Under the pieces are notes generated by a model. It worked only from the letters and a program-made list of their open reading frames with translations. It was not told where the DNA came from and did not search any database. A stretch of 64,000 nucleotides of DNA from Phymatolithon calcareum (Eukaryota > Rhodophyta > Florideophyceae > Hapalidiales), in contig OZ345367.1 in assembly GCA_977006965.1 (NCBI GenBank), positions 806,001 through 870,000 on the forward strand. Direction: 5' to 3'. Position 1 is the stretch's first letter. The number at the start of each line of letters is the position of its first letter. A program made the position numbers and the translations under genes. This document shows, in pieces, positions 51,811-62,991 of this stretch.

Positions 51811-54092
51811 TCACACCCCGTGAGATCGAAGACGCCCCTGCGGCGAAAACCCTCCCGTCGCGTACTCATCCATGACGAACAAGATAAGGTTACTACGCTC
51901 CGAGATACGTTCTTTAGATTTGGAAGAGCGTCCAAGCAACCCTGTTTTGGCAAAAACGGTGGCCACTTCGGCCTGTTCAGCTGAACTCCACGCAAGGGCC
52001 ATTTCCACCAAGAAGGAAAGAATATAGATTAGCAAGTTAGAGTTGACGTCTGGTAGCCCGCTTAGGGCCCGTCTTAAAGCACTTCCGTTCCGCTTGAGCC
52101 GCAGCCATTGTTCCCACATACGCCTCACTTGGCAGTACTGGTTTAGGCAGACCACGAAGCAGATTTATAAGGCATGTTGTCACGGCGTTGTCGTCCATCT
52201 CGAGCCCAAGCGCTTCGCCGTAGTCCAGTGCCGTTAAAATTTCTGTCCATGCCATGGTCGAAGCCGGATGCAGGAAAACATTTGCCTCCTTGGAACCACG
52301 ACGGTTATTGCGGCTTCTCCGCTGCTCGAAAAGCAAACTCGTGAGAAACCATATCTCTTTCGGGACAGAGAGAGGTGCACGCGAGAGGTCGTTTGATGGG
52401 GCGTCAGAGTCTGAAGACAATGACGATGATGATGACGACGACGATGATGATGACGACGATGACCTGCTGTCCATTGTAGACAGGTCAAAGAAGGCAAGCG
52501 GTCTTTTGTGCAAAATTAGTTCGTTGAGAGGCATGCCATAGCAGGAGGTGCGAGCTTTGATCTTGATTTCGACCGAATGTTTGACCAGCATCGGCTCCAC
52601 TAGTATATTGACGCACGTAGTCAATAGTTCCCCAGTCCCTCTATTATCGCTTAAGCGCTCGTCCTTGGATAGATGTACCTCGAATGGGATCTCCGTCATA
52701 CCGTCCGCCTTAAGTTTTTGGTTCGCACCCCTCATGATGATTCTTGGCAGTGAGTCATGCTGGGAGACCTTGCCTTTCGGAAAAAACGATTCTTGCTTCG
52801 TTATAGCTACGGTTCTTCACAGTATTAGTCTTGCTCAACATCAAATTGAGTGGCACTTCTCCAAAATCAAGGTCCGCTTCAGAAAATTCTATTTCTACTA
52901 GTCCTTGACGGAGACGTGGCGGCCTTCTACTTTTCATTGCAGAAAAAGGGTTTCGCTTCCCCGTCTCGAAACGAACATCAAGTAAGGCGTACACGGGTCG
53001 ATGGTCAGAGGAAAAAATAGATGCAGAGTTGTACTCCAGAGCTCTAACGGAAGGTGGTCTGTCTGTCGAGTGACCATTATTTCCGCGCATTGCTTTCGTA
53101 CGCCACAGAACGCGGTCTGTGTAAGATGGGGTGCGCTTCAAATCGCCGTTCTCATCGCGACCATAGTCATGGCGAAATTTGGAAACTTTGTACGTCCGGG
53201 CAAATTCAATCGGAGCCTCTTTAAAGCCCCTGAAACATTGACCTGCATTTCGCTCCTTGTTCAGCTGGTCCTCGGCCTGCAATGTCGGCCAATTCTTGAG
53301 CTTCAAGACTGAAGGACGGTTGCCGGAGGAGCATCAATGCGATAATGCAAGTCGCCCATTCATACGACGATTTCGTGATCCCGAATATGGATGCGGTCAG
53401 GGTCATCAATTGCTCTGGTGTCCGCACCAGTTCTTGCGAAGACTGTCACTGGAATCCTGCCCCCCTGGTAGCTCATCGGATTGGCTGGCGAGTGTCTCAC
53501 TAGGTGTGAAAACTGCCTTGCGGTTAATTTCTACATAATCAGCGTTACGTTGGTCGACCTTATCGTCATCGGTGCTGAGTGGGCGACAACGAAAGCGACA
53601 GAACGGTTGTATATTACAAATCGAGAGGAAAACTCCACCCTTATTACCCTGGTTCAAGAATCCGGTAGCAGCATAAGAGCAATCGAGCCCGGATATGGCA
53701 TGACGGTGATGCCGGTACAAAAAAATGACCATTACAATTCCTGAGCTGGCGCATGACGACAAGATTGTAGTTCTCACCAACGCATTTGCGTAATTTGCTC
53801 TCCCATAATTTGCCCCTCTCATGGTCTGTGCGCAGGGCGTCAACGCCGGTAAGCGGCTGTGCTTCTTGAAGTCCGATTACGTAAAGGTCGACAGGGCTCC
53901 GTACGAAGGATGGACAAAGCCAGTCGTGGATGTCAAGTGTGGCATTCGGAGAGCTGCCGGCGACATTCCACGTGCCTGCGAGAATGTAGAACGGCCGTCC
54001 GCCGGACCCATTAATCTCCTCGGCCCGGAGCCGTTGTAGACGCGGTTGTCGCGGCGGCGAAGGAAAGGAGGAGTATTCTCCGAGGCAGACAT
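51811..54092 (-). pseudogene. OCRL/INPP5B-type inositol polyphosphate 5-phosphatase
   Basis: Reading 3' to 5' on the plus strand, all domains of an OCRL-type enzyme are found in order but in changing frames. The phosphatase domain has LAGTWNVAGSSPN, VIGLQEAQPLTG, GFLNQGNKGGV, QRNADY, MGDLHYRIDAP, FRGFKEAPIEFARTYK, TPSYTDRVLW and SSDHRPVYALLD. An ASH domain follows (EIEFSEADLDFGEVPLN to SCYGMPLNELILHKRPL), then a RhoGAP-like domain (VPKEIWFLTSLLF, LRGLPKPVLP, LPDVNSNLLIYILSFLVEM). Intact relatives remove the 5-phosphate of PI(4,5)P2 at endosomes and Golgi and bind Rab and Rho GTPases. I count at least five frame changes and a TGA where Trp is expected before MGDLHYRID. A serine run between ASH and RhoGAP comes from a GAY microsatellite. 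No introns are seen. Confidence 0.88.
52424..52470. repeat. (GAT/GAC)n microsatellite
   Basis: Encodes a polyserine run on the minus strand within the OCRL-like pseudogene, between its ASH and RhoGAP parts. Confidence 0.85.
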
Positions 54093-54119
54093 GACGGCTA
54101 GCGGGATAGTTGACGACTT

Positions 54120-56725
54120 CTGGGCGCTATAAATCCATCGAATGTTCGCAGCTCGAACGTTGGCTCGGCGCTACTTCGTGATGAGGCCAAATTAGTTAAC
54201 TTGTAGACGTGGCGTATTGTGTTAACTACTGTACAGCTGCATGATCAATAAGCGTGAAGGGGAATTGAGCGAGGGAGACTATCATATTTTTGATTACGGA
54301 AGATTTTGAGTTTCTAGTGTAAGCACATCGAGCAAGAGTTAGTGGCTGAAATGCTCTCATTGCCTTGTTGTGTCGTTGTGCTCATCTCCGACATGAATTC
54401 ATTTATTTTTTATGCGTGTTTCCCTGTTAGGTTTCTCGGTACATGGAGGCCTATATTTCTTCCAGTCATCTTGTCGTTGCGGTATTGACGGCGGCTTGAG
54501 CGTCCAGGCCTGTTCGATGGCCAAAGATTTTTAAATCTATAATCTGGTCTTGACTTGCGTACGTCCAGCAGCACCCGTCGGACCAGGGGGCACTCGCCCA
54601 TGTCTCCGATCGAGTTTCGCCGTCCGTCTCTGGCGCGTCGATCGCCAGGTTCTGATCTCGCAAGAGGTTTTTCATCCGAATGATCTCAATAACATTTTAG
54701 AACCTGTTGCGTTCAATTTCTTTCTCAACTGCTCGGTTATTTGCACGGCTTACGGCTGTAGAGACGAGTTGAAACCGCACAGGTAGTGACTGAGGCGCAG
54801 GCCTAAAAGTCTCCATCTCAAGAAGGTATCACTCCGCGCTATACATGACGTAGTGTGTTCTTCAGGAAATCCTCTCCGACACGAAATGTCATAGATCCTA
54901 ATATCCCGATAACGCAAGACAAATGACCGAACAGTGGCAGAAGGAGCCCTATAGCCCTCACTCGAAGTTGTCCTGCGCGCCAGAGGTCAGCGATGGAATA
55001 AGCTTAGGCACGTACTTCGCATGGATGAGCACCGCATCGTCCACCAAGTTTTACTCCAGTGACAAACACTGCAATCACTCTTCAGCGAAGCGCTCAACCG
55101 AAAATCACAAATAGCTCTTAACCTCGCAAAAGGAGAGAATATAATGGAGACAACCTAGATACTCGAAGCGCTGATAATCTCACTTGGGGAAAATGCAGAA
55201 TACAATACGATACCAATTTTCTATTTACCTCTTTGACCAACTTGTTTGCCTTTTATCCGGGACAGGATGTGACCTTTGCTACAGGAAAGGGCACGAACCC
55301 AAGTAGCTCCTCTGTGAGCGGTAAGGGTCTCTTCACTAGTCGCCAAGGTATTCGACAAAAACGTCGATTCCTTTTCTGTCACCCACTCGAACGAATGTAC
55401 GCATGTGCCACTAATTATGTTGTTCCTTCTTCGGATAGCAATTTTGTCACCAACTCGCGCACAAGACGTGATACGGAAGACACCTCCGGACAGGGCTTCC
55501 CGCAATAATATTTTTATTGATTGGCGAGGACAGCGCAATAGCAATAACAGTGACGGTGACTTCTTTGCAATAAGAATTGCAAAAGAAGATGACCGGCAAT
55601 AGGAACATATTATCGAAAATCTGCTTCACATTCAGAATATGCGTCTCCGAATACCAGTCAATCTCTTTGCAATATGTATTGCAATGAGGTCAGACTATTA
55701 CAATAGCGCTCCAATAGAAATCTACAGAAAGATATTGCCAATGCAATATCTTGGATGCCAGCCCTGGCTCCAGAGCCCGTGGAGGTGGTTTGCGATGCAT
55801 ACGGGAGCTTGTTTTCGCGGCCTTTCAGCAAGGAATATCCTTCCACAGTCGGCGCACTGGAACTAGAAATCGATTCTTTATCATCTTCTCCCTTTGTGCC
55901 CGTATCTCCTTTCGCCGACAGCACATGCCGTCTAATGCTCCTGTGGGTGGCAGCATTTAACCCTTCCTTCGCATTTGCCGTTGGTGACCACAAAAAGAGC
56001 CACTTTTCCGCTGTTTCTGTGTTTTCGACAAGCAGGGCAACATTGCCTGCATACCCGAGTTTGGAGCTCCGAGTATACTCGCGACAGTGATGCCGTATAC
56101 TCTCGGGCTACGCCATCGCAAAGTTGACCCAGCGCTAATATGAAGCTTACGGACTTGGCTTACCTCCCTGAACACTCGTCACATGATACGAACTCTCCGC
56201 GAAAAATCCTGTTCCGCCATGAAGCTCGCTGGTTTTTTGACGTTTACCATTTCATACATCAGCGATATCTGAAAACTTCTTTGGAGACACGCGTAGTGTC
56301 CCAGAGATGCCGTGAGAAAGTCATGCTTAGTGTTGGAGTGAAACGCCAGCTAAAATCGATGTACGTACTGTACGTGACGAAGTGCACGAATCTTCAAGTC
56401 CACTGCTCTCGTCAAACGCAAGTAAACTTGCCTGTTTGCCAGGCAAGGGATGCTCGTCAAACGGGATTTCGCGAGGGATGAGGCAAATGAAGTGAATGCA
56501 CCGGCGAGCGGGTATATTGCCTTAATTTCGTCCTGTCGTCCTTATGCATTTTGCTTGGCAACAGGACGAGGATTCCGTCCCCTAACTCATCTGACACCTG
56601 ATTCTTCTCCAGTAAAATTGCAGAAGCGAGATTAACTCCCTGTCGCTGCTATTGGCGCCTTGCACGCCTCCACGAGGATAGCACATGACCCAGATGCTTT
56701 ATTGCCTATATTTATCAATGCACTG
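54120..56725. other. gene-free stretch
   Basis: Short frames only. Near 55565-55760 several TTGCAAT...ATTGCAA pairs and GCAATA strings cluster, as also near 25.5 and 62.6 kb. No gene is called. Confidence 0.4.
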
Positions 56726-57615
56726 GTAATTAAGTGGATTTATTGAGAAGGTACCATGTGCCCCAACGTAAGGAAAGTCGGCACCTTTCTTAGCATTCTA
56801 CTGCGCTCAAAATTTCGGTTCCTTAATCAGAAGTACTTATTATCGCGTCGATGGCTCGGGCCACGTTGCTCTCCTCTGTGGGGGTCCATGTTGGCTTCCT
56901 CAGGATGCTCTTCAGTATTCTAACTGCCCATGCTCCTTGACTGCCCATTTCTTCTAATAACTTCGGAGGATTTCTTGGAAACTGACCTACAAACCATCTT
57001 GCGCAGAGAATTCTGTGCCTGCTTTCTTTCATCCTCACTGCTTGGTGCGGTAGACCATTCTTGGAAAATGTAATTTTCCTAGCGCGGCGTTCTTCTTGTT
57101 GTTCCCAGGCTAGTCGGAGGGCAATCCCGTCTTGGATATCGGTTGGCGTGCTCGATTTTCGCATGCGGTCCAGCGTGTCGAGTTCCAGCTCTGCCCCCGC
57201 GTCGTGCGTCTTCTCCACAACCTTCCTAAGTCTTCACGTTAACTTCGAGAGCAGGTGCTGTCGGCGGAACACCCATGGTTCTATTTGGCATAGCTTCATT
57301 AGTCTTTTCCAGTGCCGCCCTGCCCAATTTCCAAACGATACTCGGATTGTGTCAGGAGTTATATGCGCGGCGTATTCATATACCGGCCTTATGAATGCTT
57401 TGAAAAGCCTGATGCATTTTTCTGTGTTGTATCCTTTCCTTGTCATGCCTCGAGTGCTCATGAGCCGGACGTTTGCGCCAGCGCTTTTGAATCGCTCCAG
57501 GAGTCGGTCGTCACGAATTCCGTTCTCGTTGATTGTCGTACCGAGATATTCTGCAGTGCGTCTTATTTGAACTTCCTCTTTCGCGAGAACCAATGCGCTC
57601 ATTGACTTCCTCATC
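56726..57615 (-). mobile_element. LINE fragment, second family
   Basis: The minus strand codes an RT thumb (AEYLGTTINENGIRDDRLLE, FKAFIRPVYEYAAH; 57614-57234) and then a C-terminal part (57218-56823, with CARWFVGQFPRNPPKLLEE). A 3' UTR with AATAAATCCA ends in TTAATTAC. The same 3' part occurs at 32934-33524 and 34361-34430. It is the longest copy of this family here, truncated at its 5' end and with a stop between the two frames. The flank CAATGCACTG at 56716-56725 resembles CAATGCGCTC near 57590, but that lies inside coding sequence, so no target duplication is claimed. Confidence 0.8.
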
Positions 57616-57639
57616 TTATATGGAGGTATTTTTTCAGAA

Positions 57640-60600
57640 AGTTTATGATAGATCAGCGGAAAATGGTGTCCCTGTATCCAGTGGACGGTATTTTGTTCGA
57701 AAGGGTTATTGTCTTAAGTGGATGGTTACTTCTTGATTAAGTTGATGCTTAGTTCATGGTGACGTTGCTCTGCTGGAGAGAGCTACTCTGTTTAAGTAGT
57801 CTAACTACAGAAGTGTACCCGCAACGGTGTACTCTCGGTGAAATAGTTAGACTAGTATCAGTCATTGTCAGCACGGGCTCACTTGATGAACGGCAAGTGA
57901 ACATGCAGGGAACGGTTAGTTGTCAGACTAACGTAAAGTGAACGGTAGAGGCGCGTTACTCTGTTACAGTCCCATCGTGCTTCACGAGTTTTTGTGACAT
58001 GATTTTTGCCTGTGGACGTTGTCGGCTCATGATTTATCATCTTCCATGACAGCGTAATCAGCGATCCGTTTCGTCTTGTGACAAATCGCTTTGTAAACCA
58101 CGGAACTCTACGGTGGTTGCATTCAAAGCTTGCCTCTTCCAATGCTACGACCTGTTTTCTGTTCTCACGCCTTCATGAACAGCTGGTGTGTCAAGTGATA
58201 TCCTTGCGCTCAGCGTCGGATATTGTCCTTATCTACGCAGTTTTCTTTCTTTCTTTATTGCGGAAAGATCGCTTACACGGAAGGTGAGCGCCTAAAGCTG
58301 TTCTGCAAAAGGTTCTCATTGTTCAGAAATTTGAGAGTGGCCAAGGGTCTCTCACGGCATAGTCTACGCAGCTTTCATTACCTCCGACGTGCGCACTGAT
58401 AATGTCCAGTGCTTTCCGCTTGCTGCGCGCTTCATGTGTGGCGGCACAAGATTGCAACACTTTTAGCTCCCTAAGAAAGGGACAGAGCGTTAAAGGCTGA
58501 TGAAGAAAATATACTCATCCAGAAAATACACTAGTCTTTATGTCTGATACTTCTACTACATTCCCGCATACCGTGTCTCCAACGGCATAGTTCCACATCA
58601 GAACCCCTTTGTTCGAATTTGAAGTAATTTGGCTTATTCTATTGCTTCAGGTAGAAAGTGGAAAAGAAAGTGCCTCAATTTCTTACAAGGATAACAGCCC
58701 TCTGCTAATCTAAGCAGAAGAGAGTTCAACAGATATGTATCACTAGCTGATATAATAGTAAGTCTTTTTAAAGAGAAGACTTCTGCCTACAGCATTTTTT
58801 GTCCGGGCAGTAGGGTTGTAAATAGTATTGCTTATTTAGTGCAAAGGTGTGTCGCGCAAAGAAATGTACTCAGTGCCCTTAAGTATACGCTACATGGCAC
58901 ATTCTCTTCCCCTCATGTCATCTAGTCTTCATTCTTTCCAGCTTATTCAATGTGGTTCATAGTTAGGCTCATCGCTCGAGCTACGCTCATCTCGCTTGGC
59001 CAACGACAAAGCTCGAGACGCACCAGATATCGACGGCTGCCTCTGGCCAGACCATCTTGCGCTGTTCAGAAAAAGATACGCAATTTAAAGAACCGCTACT
59101 CAATCGCAGGAAGGAGGAATCTTCGGACGTGTATATTACTAATAATACCATCCGTGAGACTCATTTTATCAAAAGCGGGCTTCTTCTATGCCGTCCTTCG
59201 GCTCGTCCTTCGTGGACACTTGTACCCCGAAACAACCGTACTATTTTGCATCTACTAACCACGAGTCCACGTGAAGAGCCATAATGTCGGGCTCTTTTTC
59301 CCTGCTCTGCAGCTTCCGTTTTTCTATGCCGCATTGATGCACTTCGGCCGTTATGGATATGAATGCTATCTGCTCTGCGATGCAAACAGGGAAGAGATTG
59401 CTACAGTCCTCAGCGAGCTCTACTCACGGAAAGCAAGGCCATTGTCATCGCTCTATAAGGTTTCCATGCGGCATCAAATTTGCCTTATCGGTAATGAATT
59501 TTACGGTTGCTATGCCACGAAATCGCACTTAACGCTTGTACTTCAAAGGGAGTATTCAATGTGAAAGAGCTCGTCTTCCTTGGCGAGTACTGCGCCATCC
59601 AAGCTGCGAGGGCCAGTAAGGTTGTCGAGCGCAGTCCGATACGACATTCTGGGCCGTACAGAGTGCAGGAAGGGTTATTTTGGGGCCCTTTCAGAAGGCG
59701 GTCGATCGTCTTGTGCATCCGTCATATGCATACGCCTGACATGGAGTTTGCCGCTGAACCAGGCATCATTGAATCACGGCCCCACACTCGAAGCGCCTCA
59801 GACCAGAGTCCTGCGTCCTCCTTGACATGGACTCCGCATATCCGCTCATCGCAGACGATGCGTTTTGAGTGTGTCTTCAGAACGAAGCCGGCGTCGCATC
59901 CGGTAGTCCGGCAAAAGCTTCTGATTCTCGGTCGCGGCATATTCCCGGCATCTCGTGGTGTCTACCAGAACACGAAGTCTGCGCTTACTCAGCGGCATTG
60001 CAAGAAGAAAACACGAAAAGTTATCTCCTTCGAGAAATGTCGATCCTCAGTGAACGGTGAGGATTTCTCCCTGCTCATAACTCAGTGCATTGAAACGAAA
60101 TGTTGACATTTATTTCTGGCTCGTGAAGCGGCAATTGTTCGTACTAACAGAGAACGAATCAGATGCTGTGAGTCTGAACATGAGAGATGCTTTTGTTGCC
60201 AAGTATTGCAGGCCGTGCTTCGAAATATTGAACAGATTTCTACGGTTGAAAGTGACCATGGTCACTTGCTCAGCCCTGGGCTCGCGAAGCCCTCAGAGTC
60301 AAGGATCTTATTGAACGCAATGTGGATCTTGCAATGTACAGTCCGAGTGACGTCACTTCCACTCCATTGGGCACGAACAGATATGGGCCTTTCAAGATAG
60401 GCCAGATACAAGTCCCTCACCATATGGACTCTGAAACACTGGCCAAGATTACTTGTCTGGCTTCCTAGACAGCTGTTCTCTAGATCAGCGCGATTTCAAG
60501 TTTTGGCGTTGAGCCCAGGCAGAGCTTGCAACTATTGAACAATAAAAAGGGTGATCAGACTTAAAAGTTTAAGCATATTTAATTCATGCCTCTCAAATAA

Positions 60601-60990
60601 CAGCAATTGCTCTCCCATGTCAAATCGATGTTCCGTTGATCGAGCAGTGCGTTTTTCCTCCAGTGGCGCGTGACCACGGTGTAGTCATCCTCGAGCCATA
60701 TGGCGCGTGCCTAATATTCGTAACGCAATCGTGCCAAATCGTTCCTTTGATACGTACCGAAAATAGAGATAATCATTTCCCGATGATGTTTTGGAGCAAA
60801 GCAGAGATAATCTCTGCTCACTTTACGCCTTGAGACGTTTGGTTGATAAATGAAGTGATGTTTGCACTGTCACTTAAGGCAGAGCGCACCTGGCAACACC
60901 GTTCAGTTCCGAATGGTGGCAGCGCTGGTGCATGTGGCAAAGAATTCAGAAACAGGATAGTGTTCTTCAATATCCAGTCATTTCAATATC
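57640..60990. other. gene-free stretch with faint coding relics
   Basis: Frames around 59500-60400 (for example 59507-60106) change phase often and contain protein-like pieces (FWAVQSAGRVILGPFQKAVD; SAALQEENTKSYLLREMSIL) that could be an old retroelement pol. No motif is firm. The rest shows nothing. Confidence 0.3.
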
Positions 60991-60994
60991 CTCA

Positions 60995-61534
60995 ATGATG
61001 GGACGCCGCCATGGCAATCCCGTACCAATGCGAAAAACGCAGACTCCCAAACGCGAAACGGTGGACGACGTTCCGCAAGATGTAACCGATAAGGCCGTGC
61101 GTGACTGAAGAGTCGTCTTTGCATCGTTTCAGAACACTAACTCTGGAATTATAACAGTGTCGCAACTGGCCGATATTGTTGAACTTCTCGGAGAGACTCG
61201 ACCTGACATCTCCGTTCTGCAAAAGCAGCTTGCTAAAATCTTTGATAAGGGTGAACATGCTTATGCTCATCTGATTGATTTTAAGAGATTTCTTCGATTT
61301 CTCGTCTGTCATTTGTACGGCGGGAACGTAAAAGTGCGATCGAAGGAAGTTTTCAGCGCCTTTGATAGTGATACAAACGCTTCTAGTACTGCCCAGGAAC
61401 TGCAGGAATCATTGAGGAGTATGGGAATGTCATTAAACCAAGAGGATGCCTTGGCCATGACATCGGTTGCTGATGGATCCATTGAGGGAGAAGTGAACTA
61501 TCAGGAGTTCAAAACATATTTACAGGAGACCTGA
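60995..61534 (+). pseudogene. calmodulin/centrin-like four-EF-hand protein, one in-frame TGA
   Basis: From ATG 60995 one frame of 179 codons runs to the stop, interrupted only by TGA at 61106-61108. It has a basic N-tail of 37 residues (MRKTQTPKRETVDDVPQDVT), then four EF-hand positions. EF1 is FQNTNSGIITVSQL (Gln in place of the first Asp). EF2 is distorted by extra residues (FDKGEHAYAHLIDFKRFL). EF3 is DSDTNASSTAQE, with Gly6 replaced. EF4 is DGSIEGEVNYQE, close to canonical. Basic tail plus four EF-hands is the centrin/calmodulin-like plan, a Ca2+ sensor. The TGA and weak loops suggest decay. The part after the TGA (GTG or later start, 61157 on) could still give a 125-residue protein. Confidence 0.65.
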
Positions 61535-61962
61535 CTCTGACATCTCTCTTTGTCCAAGCTTGCCCAAAAACAATAATTCCACCAATGCTTCCTTCATGAT
61601 GTCCCCTGCCGAGTCTCAGGGAGCAAAACCTCATCATGAAATTGTTGAAGACGATGAGAATTGAATTCATCGTCGAGGGGAAGATCTGATCTTACACATA
61701 CTTGATCCAATCATCGACGCACAGGGATCGGAACATGCCATTGCAAGCGATTGGAGAAAAAGATACAATACCCAATGCGGAGGGCGTCTCACACGGCGAT
61801 GCAATGCGAATTCCAATACTGGTAGTTGTAGAAATCCTAATTGCAATGATCTCGGGCGACGAATATCGTTTAATGGTCATGTAAAGCATAAAACACTACA
61901 ACAGAAACAGCCACACATTCACGGCACTACAAAGCCCAACTACAAGACACAAAGCACTCCCA

Positions 61963-62346
61963 TTAGACACTATACGACATTTCTACGTTAATTTCATGGT
62001 CTCTCATGCGCGCTTTCGCATTTTCCGAACGATTCCCGGTGATAGCTTTGCATACCAGCTCCGCGTCCCAAAAGCGGTTGTTAACTTTCAAGAACACTAA
62101 CGCTTCGAACAGTTGAGGAGTCTTCTTCCGTCTGTTCTCGGTTAGAACGTATTTCGCAATACTCCAGAGGCGCTCTACCTCTGCAACCGAACCCATGACA
62201 AAATCACAGTTGACATAATCTTCCTCCCGTCCTCCCGTTTTACGGCGCTTAGCAAGACTATGTACCATGGACGGGGTCTCCGTCGACATGTCTTCTTCCA
62301 CACGAGTAACAATTTCGTTAATCGACTTAGCTTTCAGAGTTGACAT
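61963..62346 (-). pseudogene. hAT transposase C-terminal fragment
   Basis: A 127-codon frame. EVERLWSIAKYVLTENRRKK then TPQLFEALVFLKVNNRFWD is the hATC dimerisation segment near the C-terminus of hAT transposases. A short basic region (HSLAKRRKTGGREED) precedes it. The zinc finger and catalytic parts are absent. A shorter relative lies at 26381-26550. Confidence 0.75.
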
Positions 62347-62687
62347 TGCGTCCCTTTCGGAAAGATCATTGTTATCACGTGGAGTCGACAGTGACGTTGT
62401 AAGGAAAAAGCCAGCACGGTATAATCAATGAAAGTATGCCTTACAAGTGCTGTTGCCGGGATGTCGACGATTCGTGGTCAGCTGGCGCACGACTGGTACG
62501 TAGATAGGGTACCTAAATTAGTGTATCCACTTCAGCAATCGGAATTGAAATCGCCAAAGATGGCGCAATGCAACTTGCAATGCTGCAGAATGACCCAGTC
62601 TTCTATTTCTATTGAGGATTGCAATTCATTGCAATGCCAATCCATTTTAACCAACCCCTGGCGACGCATAGCACTCTTTTCTTAACT

Positions 62688-62858
62688 CACATAGTAGGTA
62701 GGACGATCCAGGTTCCAAACTTTCCCCACCGCCTATGGAAGGCGGTAGGTTTCAACGGTCTACACACTGGAAGGTAGCAACTGAGGAAGCCTTGCCCGTA
62801 TATTCGTAAGACTGTGAGGCTTTTAAATAAACTCCAATCAAAAAAAAAAAAAAAAAAA
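62688..62858 (+). mobile_element. poly(A) retroposon with perfect 15-bp TSD
   Basis: A 171-bp insert with an AATAAA 15-20 nt before a tail of about 20 A. ACTCTTTTCTTAACT flanks at 62673-62687 and 62859-62873. The 3' part matches 26562-26617. It is a SINE or a 5'-truncated mRNA copy mobilised by a LINE. A GGTTCCAAAC string weakly resembles an RNA polymerase III B box. Confidence 0.9.
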
Positions 62859-62991
62859 ACTCTTTTCTTAACTGTGAAAAGAAATATTGTATTCTATTAT
62901 AAATAGTAAAATAACAGTAAAATGGTAAAGTTAACAGTGCTCAACAATCACGGCTGAGGAGGACAATGCAGACTCGGCGACAGTCTCCGAA

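Noticed and set aside
61106-61108. TGA as a selenocysteine codon in the EF-hand frame
   Set aside because: Calmodulin/centrin-like proteins are not selenoproteins, no Cys is expected there, and decay explains it better.
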